NCBI GenBank assembly: GCA_910584575.1
Contig: CAJUBG010000010.1
Location: forward strand, 1-64,000
Direction: 5' to 3'
Origin: an uncultured Dorea sp.
GTDB taxonomy: Bacteria; Bacillota; Clostridia; Lachnospirales; Lachnospiraceae
Length of the DNA stretch: 64,000 nucleotides
A program made the position numbers and the translations under genes. Numbering within the stretch: position 1 is the stretch's first letter; every line of letters begins with the position of its first letter. Below, piece by piece: positions 1 through 8,822 of the stretch. The notes beneath the pieces are model-generated. The model had not been told where the DNA came from. It saw nothing but the letters and a program-made list of their open reading frames with translations, and ran no database searches.

Positions 1-311
1 ATTTCGAGGGAGTGGTGACGAAGATGAACCACACCTACACCATGTTTACCGAGAGTGGGATGCCGGTCCGCGCCAAGGTGAGCCTGACCTTTAAATCCCT
101 GATATCGCCTCAGGACACGAAACGGAAGTCTCCTTTTGAATCGCCGGACCGTACCAAGTACCGCACACTCCGTCAGGGGACGGGATTGTGGGATATTGCC
201 AATATGGAGTACGGCGATCCGGATATGTGGAAGGTGATTGCCCGTGAAAATGGGATTCTGAATCCCTTGGACGTAAGACCGGGGCAGGTGGTGAAGCTGC
301 CCGCTTTATAG
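1..311 (+). CDS. LysM-domain CIS baseplate/tube-initiation protein (5' cut by window edge)
   Basis: The reading frame is open to base 1, so the true start is probably outside the window; the GTG at 12 is only the first start-like codon inside it. The visible C-terminal ~100 residues have a segment ending PVRAKVSLTFKSL, as in gp53/Afp7-type baseplate proteins, then a LysM domain (TLRQGTGLWDIANMEYGDP ... ENGILNPLDVRPGQVVKLP). In contractile systems this family caps the tube-baseplate junction. The gpD-like hub gene follows 29 bp later, which is the standard order in extracellular CIS loci. By family knowledge the full protein is about 200 residues, so roughly half is missing. Confidence 0.8.
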   Translation, partial: FEGVVTKMNHTYTMFTESGMPVRAKVSLTFKSLISPQDTKRKSPFESPDRTKYRTLRQGTGLWDIANMEYGDPDMWKVIARENGILNPLDVRPGQVVKLPAL

Positions 312-340
312 CAGATTCCAGGGTGAAGGGAGAAGAATAG

Positions 341-1402
341 ATGGCAAAAGTTACTATGTCAAGTCTGGCGGCAAAATATAAGGATTTCATGGTGCCTGCA
401 CTGAAGGTCAAGGTTGGCGGCTTTGATGTAATCGGGGCGAGCGAATATGCCGTAGAGTCTGTGGAGGTGACGCTCTCCCAGACTGCGGCAAGCGCGGCTG
501 TGATTAAGCTTGTCAATGTATATGACCTGGAAAACAGAAGCTTCGTAGGCGATGTCAGCTCGGATTTTATTCTGGGAGAGCTGGTGGATATCGAGATGGG
601 GTACGGGTCGTCCCTGACCTCTATGTTTTACGGGTATGTGGATGAGATTACCTATGAGCTGTCAGACAGCCCGTCCGTCCGAGTGACAGCCGTGGATGTA
701 CGCAGGATGATGATGGGAAGTAAGAAAAGCAATATTTCCCATAAAGTGACCAGTTATTCCGACGCGTTTGACGAGGTGGTGAAGAAATATAAGGCTGCCT
801 ATAAGTCTAAGGATGTGGATGCTACGGAAAAACTGGAGGGAGAGTGTATCATCCAGAACGGCAATGACTATGAGTTTATAACCGAGGAATTGTGCCGGAA
901 GGCAAACCGAGATTTTTTCGTACATGCCGGAAAGCTCTATTTCAAGAAGATAGACGCAGAACTGTTTTCCACCGTGGAGATGGAGTGGGGGCAGGATTTT
1001 ATTTCGTTCCAGAGGCGTGCTTCTTTTCAGGACGCTATCGTCAGGATTATGGGACAGGATACGGACAAGAAGGAGGAGGTATCTGCCGAGGTAAAGGTGA
1101 AGTCGGACGACAGCCAGAAATCCCTGGTACAGAGTGAGAATACCCAGATGGACGCCGCCGTGGAGGATAACAGCGACGCGAAGAAGGTTGCCGAGCACAA
1201 GGCGGACGAGATGAAGAAGCAGGCGCGGCAGGCCACAGGGGTGTGTATCGGGGTTCCGGAAATTCAGGCAGGCGGGCGTGTGAAGATTAAGAAGGGTGAC
1301 GCTAAGCTGATTGACGGAACCTATGACATCATGGAGGCAAAACATTCTTTTGGAAGCGACGGTTATCGAACGACTTTTGAAGTAGGAGGCTGGACACGGT
1401 GA
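341..1402 (+). CDS. gpD/gp27-like baseplate hub protein
   Basis: 353 residues, ATG with a GGGAGAAGAA ribosome binding site. The protein reads as a phage late-control gpD/T4 gp27-type hub (the N-terminal half of VgrG): a beta-rich first domain (VTLSQTAASAAVIKL, then the IEMGYGSSLTSMFYGYVDEI strand pair), a second domain (GNDYEFITEELCRKANRDFF), a Lys/Glu-rich linker at about 240-300, and a C-terminal beta domain ending TTFEVGGWTR. It should form the trimeric hub between inner tube and spike. Its stop overlaps the GTG start of the spike gene by 4 bp, implying coupled synthesis of the two spike-complex parts that are fused in VgrG. Confidence 0.85.
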   Translation: MAKVTMSSLAAKYKDFMVPALKVKVGGFDVIGASEYAVESVEVTLSQTAASAAVIKLVNVYDLENRSFVGDVSSDFILGELVDIEMGYGSSLTSMFYGYVDEITYELSDSPSVRVTAVDVRRMMMGSKKSNISHKVTSYSDAFDEVVKKYKAAYKSKDVDATEKLEGECIIQNGNDYEFITEELCRKANRDFFVHAGKLYFKKIDAELFSTVEMEWGQDFISFQRRASFQDAIVRIMGQDTDKKEEVSAEVKVKSDDSQKSLVQSENTQMDAAVEDNSDAKKVAEHKADEMKKQARQATGVCIGVPEIQAGGRVKIKKGDAKLIDGTYDIMEAKHSFGSDGYRTTFEVGGWTR

Positions 1403-2178
1403 ATTTTTATGACGAGCTGTTGGACAACAAATCAGAGGATAAGACTTATCCGGAGATAACGGCGCCGGGGCTGTTGAATGCGATTGTGAAGGAAATCTGG
1501 GATAAGGAACATCAGGGCATGATTAAGGTGGAGTACATGATGGGGGAGAAGGATAAAAAGACCTCTGACTGGGTACGGGTCATGACCGGATACTGCGGCA
1601 ATGGCTTCGGCAATTACTGGCTGCCGGAGATTGGGACGGAGGTTCTGGTGGGCTTCATCCATGGCAACATGAATATGCCTGTGGTGCTTGGGTGTCTGTG
1701 GAACGGCAAGGACAAGCTGCCGGAGGGAATTGCGGATGAGAAAAACGAGACGAAAACGGTTATGACCAAAGGCGGGCATAAGATTACGTTTACGGAGACG
1801 AAGGATAAGGAGAAGATTACAGTCAATACGCCTAAGGGTCTGGAGATTCTTCTGGATGACGAGAAGGAATCTGTTTTTATACAGGACAAGGGTAAGGATA
1901 ACAGCCTGTCCATGGACTGTAAGAACGGCGCCGTGACTGTGAAGGCAAAGAAGGAGATTTCTCTGGTGATTGGGACAAAGGAAGTGGTGAAGGCGGATGC
2001 CAATACGGTAAAGGTGGCCTGCGGCACCGTTCAGTTGGATGCCCAGCAGAGCCTTAAGCTTAGCGGACAGAGCTCATCTCTGACAGGAAGCAGCGTGAAG
2101 GTGAAGGCGGACGGTGAGTTGGGGCTTCAGGCATCAGGAATGGCACAGCTTAAGGGCAGTATGGTGAAGATTAATTAG
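1399..2178 (+). CDS. gp5/VgrG-like spike protein (OB-fold plus beta-helix)
   Basis: 259 residues starting at a GTG that overlaps the previous stop. Residues ~25-115 match the baseplate-V/gp5 OB-fold (WVRVMTGYCGNGFGNYWLPE, then IGTEVLVGFIHGNMNMPVVL and GCLWNG). The rest is a run of short beta-strand repeats rich in K/D/S (NSLSMDCKNGAVTVKAKKE onward), as in the spike beta-helix that pierces membranes. There is no lysozyme domain and no C-terminal effector extension, unlike evolved VgrGs. The DUF4280 PAAR-like protein at 14,670 is the likely tip partner. Confidence 0.85.
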   Translation: MNFYDELLDNKSEDKTYPEITAPGLLNAIVKEIWDKEHQGMIKVEYMMGEKDKKTSDWVRVMTGYCGNGFGNYWLPEIGTEVLVGFIHGNMNMPVVLGCLWNGKDKLPEGIADEKNETKTVMTKGGHKITFTETKDKEKITVNTPKGLEILLDDEKESVFIQDKGKDNSLSMDCKNGAVTVKAKKEISLVIGTKEVVKADANTVKVACGTVQLDAQQSLKLSGQSSSLTGSSVKVKADGELGLQASGMAQLKGSMVKIN

Positions 2179-2190
2179 GAGGCGGTCAGT

Positions 2191-2604
2191 ATGGAAGAAA
2201 TGGGAGGCGTGAAGGCATTTCTCGGAACGGGATGGAAATTTCCCGTGGGGATTGACGGCGCTACGGGGCGGATTCAGATGTCCTCCAATGAGGACAGCAT
2301 CCGCGAGGCTGTACGTATCATTATCGGAACCAGGAAGGGAGAGCTGCCTATGCATCCGGATTTCGGCTGCGGAATACAAGAGTATGCGTTCGAGACGGCG
2401 GATTACACCACGCTTTATTCCATGAAATCTGAGATTGAGCGCGCGCTGATTCGATGGGAGCCGCGGATTACGGACATTGAAGCAACAGTCAGCGACGAAC
2501 GGATTGACCAGGGAATACTGACGATTCAGGTAAACTACGTGGTTCGGGCAACCAATAACCAGTATAATCTGGTGTACCCGTTTTATATCAATGAAGGAGA
2601 GTAG
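2191..2604 (+). CDS. gp25-like baseplate wedge protein
   Basis: 137 residues, close to the size of T4 gp25/Afp9. Diagnostic stretches are the SSNEDSIREAVRIIIGTRKG segment and the GELPMHPDFGCGI motif, which is the conserved R-G-E-x-P-x-x-P-x-F-G core of the GPW/gp25 family. In contractile machines gp25 nucleates sheath assembly at the baseplate. It sits between spike and baseplate-J genes, as in P2-like and eCIS loci. The start follows TTAGGAGGCGGTCAGT, a strong ribosome binding site overlapping the upstream stop. Confidence 0.88.
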   Translation: MEEMGGVKAFLGTGWKFPVGIDGATGRIQMSSNEDSIREAVRIIIGTRKGELPMHPDFGCGIQEYAFETADYTTLYSMKSEIERALIRWEPRITDIEATVSDERIDQGILTIQVNYVVRATNNQYNLVYPFYINEGE

Positions 2605-2610
2605 TTCGTT

Positions 2611-5526
2611 ATGGATATTCCGCAGATGGAGAAAATGTCGAAGGAGGACATCATCGGCTATATGAGAAGCTGTGCGAAGCAGTACGTACCGGAATGGAGG
2701 TACGACGAGGAGAAGCCGGATGCAGGGACGGCGTTGGTGTCCATTTTTGCCGATATGATGTATGACAATATCAAAAAATTTAATATGTCCGTGGCGGGAG
2801 ATCTGTTTTCTTTTTTTGACGGGGTAAATGCAAAGCTCTATCCGGCCAGTCCGGCAGAAGGGTTTGTGGTTTTCGCTTTGCCGGAGGGGCTCGTCAGCGA
2901 GGCGGAGGTGCCTAAGGGGACGACGCTGTTTGGCCAGGGAGAGGGTGAACAGCTTGTGTTTGAGACGCAGGAGGAGGTTCTGGTCCGAACCATGGATATT
3001 GAACGGATATTTCTCGCTAAGCCCAGGGAGGATGAGATCTATGAGCTGTTTTGCAGGCAGAGGGACTCCGAAGCCTCCTTCTTTCTGTTCCAGGACGGAG
3101 TACAGAATCTTCAGAGGCATCTGTTGTTCTTTTGCTTCGGGCAAGAGCTTGAGATTACAAGCTATGCGGATGTCAGGCTTTCCTTCGTGCCTGAGGGCAG
3201 GATGAAGGAGGAGGGTCTTAAGGAGGCGCTTCTGGACTCGTCGCGGATTCGTTTCCGCTACGGGATGGGGGAGGGATTTCAGGATATCACGGAGTACACT
3301 TATGAAAATGGCGCTCTGTGCTTCCAATTACAGGGGAGAGAAGCAGGGCTTTCCCCTGTGGAGGAATACGGCTCAATGTATGTGCTCTCGGCAGAGATAT
3401 TGGATGCGGATTTCTTCTCCGGCATCTATTTCCGTGAGGTTAGCGTGGGGACACAATGTCTGGGGCAGAGACCGGAATTCATCAATGTAAACGGGACTGA
3501 CCAGGAGGTGGAGGAATTTCTGGCATTTGGGGAGAATCCTTCTGTGTATGATGAATGTTATATCGGAAACGGAGAGATTTTCGGCAAGGCAGGCGCGCGA
3601 ATCCGTATGGAGTTTGACCTGGATTTTGTCAGAATCCCTATCGAGGAGGCAGCCTTGGGTATGAAGATTTCATGGAAACGGATTATGCGGAAGAAGGAGT
3701 TTGTACCGGAGGAGGAGTATGACATTACCATCCGTGAGGTTATCTGGGAGTATTATAATGGCTACGGGTGGAAAAGGCTTCCGGTATCCGGACAGTATAA
3801 GGATGTGTTTGCGGTTGACAAAGAACTTCGGGGCGTGCGAAGGAAGATGGAGTTTACCTGTCCGGCGGATATTCAGCGCGCGCTTGTGAGTTCGTCGGAG
3901 AATTACTGTATCCGTGCAAGGATTATCCGGATGAATAATGCCTTCAAGACAAGAGGGGCGTACATTGCGCCTGTGGCGGGGAATTTTTCCTTAAGTTACA
4001 GTTATTTTGAACATCCGGTTAAGCCCCTGATGATGTTCAGGGAGAATAATATGGAGTCGGCGGTTCATGGGGAAAAGGAGATGCAGCGCGCCGGCTTTGC
4101 GTTTCCGGCCTGTGAGGCAAGGACGGAGGAACGAAAGACCTTGTATTTTGGATTTGCACAGCCTCCTGTGGGCGGGCCTTTGAAGCTTTTGTTCGTCATG
4201 CATGACACGGTGCGGGGAAATCTTACAGGGCTTAGATGGGAGTATCTGTCAGAGGAGGGGTGGAGAGAAATGCATCCTGCCGACGGGACGGAGGGCTTCG
4301 CCCATACAGGGCTGGTTTCCTGGTATGGCCGTAATGACAGCAGGAGGGGTGAGCTGTTTGGGGAGAACCTGTACTGGCTTCGGCTCAGTGAAGGGGACGG
4401 GCAGAGCCAGGAGGTAAAACCTAAGATTGAAGGCATTTACCCCAACGCTACCAGTATCCTTGGAGTGGAGACGGTAGAGGAGGCGTTCTCTCTTGCGCCA
4501 AGGGCAGAGGAAAAGGAAATACGGCTTGCCTATGGCGACCTCTCAAGTCTTGAGGTACGTGTGTTGGAAAGGCCGGATTACCGGCATAGCCTTGAGGAAA
4601 AATGGGAGTTGTGGACAGAGGTGGACGAGCTTGCCTCGGACAACAAAGACAGGAAGGAGTATACGGCAAGCTGGCGTGAGGGAAGAATCACATTTCCCAA
4701 ATACATGGGAAGCGCGAAGCCTAACGAGCAAAACGAGATTGAAATCCATGTGCGGTACACTCACTGCCAGGGGGCAAAGGGAAATGTACCCTCTGGCGGC
4801 ATCGACAGGCTTGACAGGACTATTGGCTTCATCAATACGGTGTTTAACCCTATGGCAACGGTGTGCGGGCTTGACGGCGAGGATGTGATGGCGTCGGTGG
4901 CCAGAAATGCCAATCTTCTGCGCCATGGCAGGAGGTGCGTTTCTGCCGAGGATTATGAGGATATGGCGCGGGAGGCGGCGAGGGACATTTGTAAGGTAAA
5001 ATGTTTTGCAGGCTATGACGAAAACGGCAAAAGGCAGGAGGGGGCTGTGACCCTTGTGGTGCTTCCCGCCGATTACGGGGAGAGCGCTTACAGCTTTGAG
5101 CGTACACGCAGGAGAATCTATCATTATCTGTCAACGCATATGGACCAGAACATCGTCAACCTGGGACGGTTCCATATCGTGAAGCCAGAGCTGATACGGA
5201 TGGATGTGAAGGTGGTCTTAGAGCTTATGGAGGAGAGGGAGATTTTTGCGGCCACAAAGCGGGTGAGGCAGGAGTTAGAGCGTTTCCTTAATGCGCTTTG
5301 CGGTAATTTCTACGGGGACGGATGGGAGATTGGAGTGCTTCCCAATAAGAACCAGATTATTCATGCGCTCAAGCAGGTGGAGGGTGTGAAATATATCAGC
5401 CAGTTGTCCCTGCGCAAGTACAGAAGCGGACGGTTTACGGAGTATGAAGTCAATGAAGAACGGCTGCTGCCATTTTACCGTCTGCCTAAAAGCGGCTTTC
5501 ATGAAGTGGTGGCAGATTTTCGATAG
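2611..5526 (+). CDS. Baseplate J-like wedge protein 1 (Afp11/gp6 type)
   Basis: 971 residues, long like the eCIS Afp11 family. The N-terminal region (KEDIIGYMRSCAKQYVPEWR, then DAGTALVSIFADMMYDNI) is the usual entry of large putative baseplate-assembly proteins; the middle has repeated beta domains; the last ~230 residues contain the baseplate-J signature area (RTIGFINTVFNPMATVCG, ARNANLLRHGRRCVSAEDYE, and the C-terminal wedge-dimerisation part with YGDGWEIGVLPNKNQIIHAL). It should dimerise with the second J-like protein to form the iris-like baseplate wedge. ATG at 2611, 6 bp after the gp25 stop; the ribosome binding site lies in the end of gp25. Confidence 0.85.
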   Translation: MDIPQMEKMSKEDIIGYMRSCAKQYVPEWRYDEEKPDAGTALVSIFADMMYDNIKKFNMSVAGDLFSFFDGVNAKLYPASPAEGFVVFALPEGLVSEAEVPKGTTLFGQGEGEQLVFETQEEVLVRTMDIERIFLAKPREDEIYELFCRQRDSEASFFLFQDGVQNLQRHLLFFCFGQELEITSYADVRLSFVPEGRMKEEGLKEALLDSSRIRFRYGMGEGFQDITEYTYENGALCFQLQGREAGLSPVEEYGSMYVLSAEILDADFFSGIYFREVSVGTQCLGQRPEFINVNGTDQEVEEFLAFGENPSVYDECYIGNGEIFGKAGARIRMEFDLDFVRIPIEEAALGMKISWKRIMRKKEFVPEEEYDITIREVIWEYYNGYGWKRLPVSGQYKDVFAVDKELRGVRRKMEFTCPADIQRALVSSSENYCIRARIIRMNNAFKTRGAYIAPVAGNFSLSYSYFEHPVKPLMMFRENNMESAVHGEKEMQRAGFAFPACEARTEERKTLYFGFAQPPVGGPLKLLFVMHDTVRGNLTGLRWEYLSEEGWREMHPADGTEGFAHTGLVSWYGRNDSRRGELFGENLYWLRLSEGDGQSQEVKPKIEGIYPNATSILGVETVEEAFSLAPRAEEKEIRLAYGDLSSLEVRVLERPDYRHSLEEKWELWTEVDELASDNKDRKEYTASWREGRITFPKYMGSAKPNEQNEIEIHVRYTHCQGAKGNVPSGGIDRLDRTIGFINTVFNPMATVCGLDGEDVMASVARNANLLRHGRRCVSAEDYEDMAREAARDICKVKCFAGYDENGKRQEGAVTLVVLPADYGESAYSFERTRRRIYHYLSTHMDQNIVNLGRFHIVKPELIRMDVKVVLELMEEREIFAATKRVRQELERFLNALCGNFYGDGWEIGVLPNKNQIIHALKQVEGVKYISQLSLRKYRSGRFTEYEVNEERLLPFYRLPKSGFHEVVADFR

Positions 5527-5550
5527 ATTAGGGATAAGGGTGGATGGGAA

Positions 5551-7656
5551 ATGTTCTATGATTTGAAGCTGGATGATAAATCATACCGAGAGATAGAGGC
5601 AGACGCGGTTTTTCAGATACCGGCAGAATGTCCGGACTGGACGAACTATAACCAGTCTGACCCTGGGATGACGCTGATTAGCCTTCTCTCCTGGCTTGGG
5701 GAGATTCAGCAGTACCATATCAGCCAGATTGGCGGATGGAAACGGCAGAAATATCTGAAGCTTGTGGGAATTAACATGCTTCATGCAAAGGCAGCCTGCG
5801 GAGCCGTGAGCGTGGAGGCGCCGGCAGGCTCGCCCGGCAGCCAGTTTGCGCTTCTTAAAGGGACACGTTTCTTTGCCGAAAATATGATATTTGAGACGCT
5901 TAAGAAAGAAGTGCCCCATCCGGTCAGGCTAATCGGAGCCTACATCCTGAACGGGGAGGTGCCGAAGCAGTATATCAACATCGGCAATGACCTGGAAAAA
6001 CGGATGCGCCTTTATCCTTTCGGAGAAGAACCCAAGGTAATGAACCGATGCTGCTTTGTGCTGGACCGGCCTTTTGATACCAGAGGGCAGACCGTGGTTT
6101 ACTTTCATATACGAACAGATTATGAAGTGACCCGCAATCCTATCTGCAAAGATTTTATTCCCCTCTCAGAGCTTAAGTGGGAATATCAGTCCGAGGACGG
6201 GTGGGAGGAGTTGCCTGTTGATTTTGATACCACCTATGGTTTGCTGCAGAACGGAAGAATCGGCTTTCATTTACCGAAGGAAATGGCGTTGGATAAGGAG
6301 TACGGGGCATGGCAGCTTCGTGTGACTCTCTTGAAAAATGATTATGATGTGGCGCCTTTGATTCAGAATATATATTTTAATGAGATTGAGGTGCGGCAGC
6401 ACCATTCCTACTGCGATTATGAGGACTTTGAAGCAGATGCGGTAATTTCCGGGGAGGAAGAAGGGAAGTATTCGGTTAAAAGCGGGATGTATCTTGCAAA
6501 AGTCGGGCAGACAGAGCTTTATGTAAGAAAAGACGACGGTTTTATACCGGTTACAGTGGCGGGGAAGGAGTCAGCGCCCGACGGTGACGTCATCATCTCT
6601 TTTTTCTGGCAGACGGAAGGGGAAGCCTGCTTTGCCTGCCGGCTTGCCGCCTATGAGAAGGAGTTCTGGGGCAGGCGGCAGGTCGGCGTAGGAAAGGGGT
6701 ATGCGAACCAGGAGTACCGTCTGGATATTCCGAATCTGGTGTATGACGAGTTCGAGCTTATGGTCTGTGACAGGCAGGACGGGAGATTTTATCCGTTTCG
6801 GAGGGTGGAGGATTTTGACGCCTGCACGCCTGAGGATATGGCGTATGTTCTGGAGATTGCGCAGAACAGGCTGTTGTTTGGCAATTGTGAAAACGGGATG
6901 GCGCCGGACGGGGAGATTCGTCTGCTGCGTCTTCGGGTGAGCAGCGGGCAGGCGGGCAACATTAAGGCGGGGAGGATTCGGAAATGTGAGGAGTATCCGA
7001 CGCTTCTGGTCCGCCAATACCGCGAGACTTACGGGGGAAGGGACGATGAGACTGTGGAGGCGTGTTATGAACGCCTGCGGCGTGAATTGAAGCAGATTAA
7101 CAGGGGTGTTACGTATTCTGACTATGAAGAACTTGTACGCCAAACGCCGGGGCTTTTGATCAAGGACTGCAAGGTGGTTCCTGCCTCCCTTCGGGAAAAT
7201 GAGATTGCGATTGTGGTACGTCCCTTAAGTTACAGGAAATTAGATACGCGGCTCAGTCACCCATACAGGAAAAATCTTGAGCAGATGCTTGACCAAAGAA
7301 AGCTGCTCGGTACTTCCATAAGGCTTTTAAATCCAGAGTATGTAGGCATTGCTGTTTTTGCGGAGATAGTGATTCGGCCTCAGTTTACCGATGCAGAGGC
7401 GATGATTGAGGAGGCTGTGAGGGCTTATGTGGACGACCAGTCGTGGGAGATTGGAAAGCCGGTGTCCGGCAGCGTGTTGTATGGAATTATTGATATGCTG
7501 CCCTGTGTGTGGCAGGCAAGGTCCGTGTCCGTGGAGGCGCAGGGACGGGGATACCGCCATCTTGTGAACGGGGACGTTAAGCTTCCGCCCAACGGGCTGC
7601 CGTATTTGAAGGAGACGGATATCCGGATTTTTACAGCAGGGGAAACTGAGATATAG
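5551..7656 (+). CDS. Baseplate J-like wedge protein 2
   Basis: 701 residues. The N-terminus (YREIEADAVFQIPAECPDWT, NYNQSDPGMTLISLLSWLGE, IQQYHISQIG) is typical of the second, shorter putative baseplate-assembly protein of eCIS loci. The C-terminal third carries a J-like section (INRGVTYSDYEELVRQTPGL, RLLNPEYVGIAVFAEIVIRP, and VSGSVLYGIIDMLPCVWQAR). It probably pairs with the 971-residue protein as the two non-identical wedge arms. The start ATG is 24 bp after the previous stop, behind GATGGGAA. Confidence 0.82.
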   Translation: MFYDLKLDDKSYREIEADAVFQIPAECPDWTNYNQSDPGMTLISLLSWLGEIQQYHISQIGGWKRQKYLKLVGINMLHAKAACGAVSVEAPAGSPGSQFALLKGTRFFAENMIFETLKKEVPHPVRLIGAYILNGEVPKQYINIGNDLEKRMRLYPFGEEPKVMNRCCFVLDRPFDTRGQTVVYFHIRTDYEVTRNPICKDFIPLSELKWEYQSEDGWEELPVDFDTTYGLLQNGRIGFHLPKEMALDKEYGAWQLRVTLLKNDYDVAPLIQNIYFNEIEVRQHHSYCDYEDFEADAVISGEEEGKYSVKSGMYLAKVGQTELYVRKDDGFIPVTVAGKESAPDGDVIISFFWQTEGEACFACRLAAYEKEFWGRRQVGVGKGYANQEYRLDIPNLVYDEFELMVCDRQDGRFYPFRRVEDFDACTPEDMAYVLEIAQNRLLFGNCENGMAPDGEIRLLRLRVSSGQAGNIKAGRIRKCEEYPTLLVRQYRETYGGRDDETVEACYERLRRELKQINRGVTYSDYEELVRQTPGLLIKDCKVVPASLRENEIAIVVRPLSYRKLDTRLSHPYRKNLEQMLDQRKLLGTSIRLLNPEYVGIAVFAEIVIRPQFTDAEAMIEEAVRAYVDDQSWEIGKPVSGSVLYGIIDMLPCVWQARSVSVEAQGRGYRHLVNGDVKLPPNGLPYLKETDIRIFTAGETEI

Positions 7657-7671
7657 AAGTGAGGCGATAAA

Positions 7672-8817
7672 GTGGATCAGCTTAGATATTTCGTATTCAA
7701 TAAAAGAAAGGATTATGAATCCGGATACAGGAACGGGATTCAGATTACCCCAAAGGGAATTGCCTTAATGGAGGGCGCGTCTCAGAACGGAACCTTTATT
7801 TCGCGTCTGCTTGACAGCGGGGAGGAAGAAAACCAATGGCACAGGGCGGTGATTCAAAGCGAGGATTATGGGGATGATTCCATCAAGTTTTATATCTACT
7901 GCTGTGACAGGGATCGTGTAGCGGTGGATGGACGTATCCGGCTGTGGGAGGAGTTGATTCGCGATACAGAGGTTCCCCTTGAGAAGAAACGAAGGGTGAT
8001 GGAGCCATATCTGGCGCATATCGTACAGAATCCCTCGGATATCCTTTTGTATCACGCCAGGGGGAGGTATCTGTGGATAGAGGTGCAGTTATTCTGCCAG
8101 GCGGGGTTTCTTCCTGAGATCAGCCATATGAAGATCTATGCCGGAAACCGAAATTTTCTTTCATATATGCCGGCAATCTATCAGACAGGGGGAAGGGAGG
8201 ATTTCTTAGGCAGGTTTCTCGGACTGTTCGAGTCGGTCTACCAGGATCTTGACGAGAAGATCGGAGATTCAAAAAGACAGCTTGACCCTATTGCGGCTCA
8301 GCCGGAATTTTTACATTGGCTTGCAAAATGGGTGGGAGTTTCTAACGCGCATCTGTGGCAGGAGGATAAACTTAGGCTTCTGCTTCGGGGAATTGTGAAG
8401 AAGAACCTGCTTCGCGGAACCAGAGAGTACATGGAGTATATGATAGGTACATTTACGGGAGAGCGCCCTTTCTTTCTGGAGTATTCAGATATTGAGCGTT
8501 ACAGGAAAAATCCTGTGGCTTACCGTTGCCTGAGAAAATCGTATGCCTATGGCCCCTATGAGGTGAGTGTGTTTGTGCGTGAGCAGGCAGTCTCCTCCCT
8601 TCGAGAGCAGCATGCTTTGAAAAGAATGATTGAGGACATGAAGCCTGCGCATATCCGGATGCATCTGGTCATCCTGCGTCCGGGGATTTACCTGGGGCAG
8701 AATGTGTACGCGGGGGTAAACAGTATGCTTGTGGCTTACGAGCGTGCGAATCTGAACGGAGTATCTGCCATCCCGTCTATCGTGGGCGAGGCAGAAGCCA
8801 AGGCAAAGGAGGAATGA
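7672..8817 (+). CDS. gpI-like tail/baseplate protein
   Basis: 381 residues from a GTG (ribosome binding site GTGAGGCGA). The central part is the phage tail-protein-I-like domain: SYMPAIYQ ... FLGRFLGLFESVYQDLDEKI ... QPEFLHWLAKWVGV ... LRLLLRGIVKKNLLRGT. In P2 this protein completes the wedge and connects tail fibres; in eCIS it is Afp12/13-adjacent. The first ~155 residues look like an extra beta domain that P2 gpI lacks, a usual eCIS elaboration. The stop codon is inside the AATGAGAG junction with the next gene, so translation is probably coupled. Confidence 0.75.
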   Translation: MDQLRYFVFNKRKDYESGYRNGIQITPKGIALMEGASQNGTFISRLLDSGEEENQWHRAVIQSEDYGDDSIKFYIYCCDRDRVAVDGRIRLWEELIRDTEVPLEKKRRVMEPYLAHIVQNPSDILLYHARGRYLWIEVQLFCQAGFLPEISHMKIYAGNRNFLSYMPAIYQTGGREDFLGRFLGLFESVYQDLDEKIGDSKRQLDPIAAQPEFLHWLAKWVGVSNAHLWQEDKLRLLLRGIVKKNLLRGTREYMEYMIGTFTGERPFFLEYSDIERYRKNPVAYRCLRKSYAYGPYEVSVFVREQAVSSLREQHALKRMIEDMKPAHIRMHLVILRPGIYLGQNVYAGVNSMLVAYERANLNGVSAIPSIVGEAEAKAKEE

Positions 8818-8822
8818 GAGAT

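Noticed and set aside
2134..3327. A 397-codon open frame on the minus strand opposite the gp25 and baseplate-J genes
   Set aside because: It lies wholly opposite well-recognised baseplate genes, has no ribosome binding site and no family resemblance. It is a by-product of codon bias on the sense strand.
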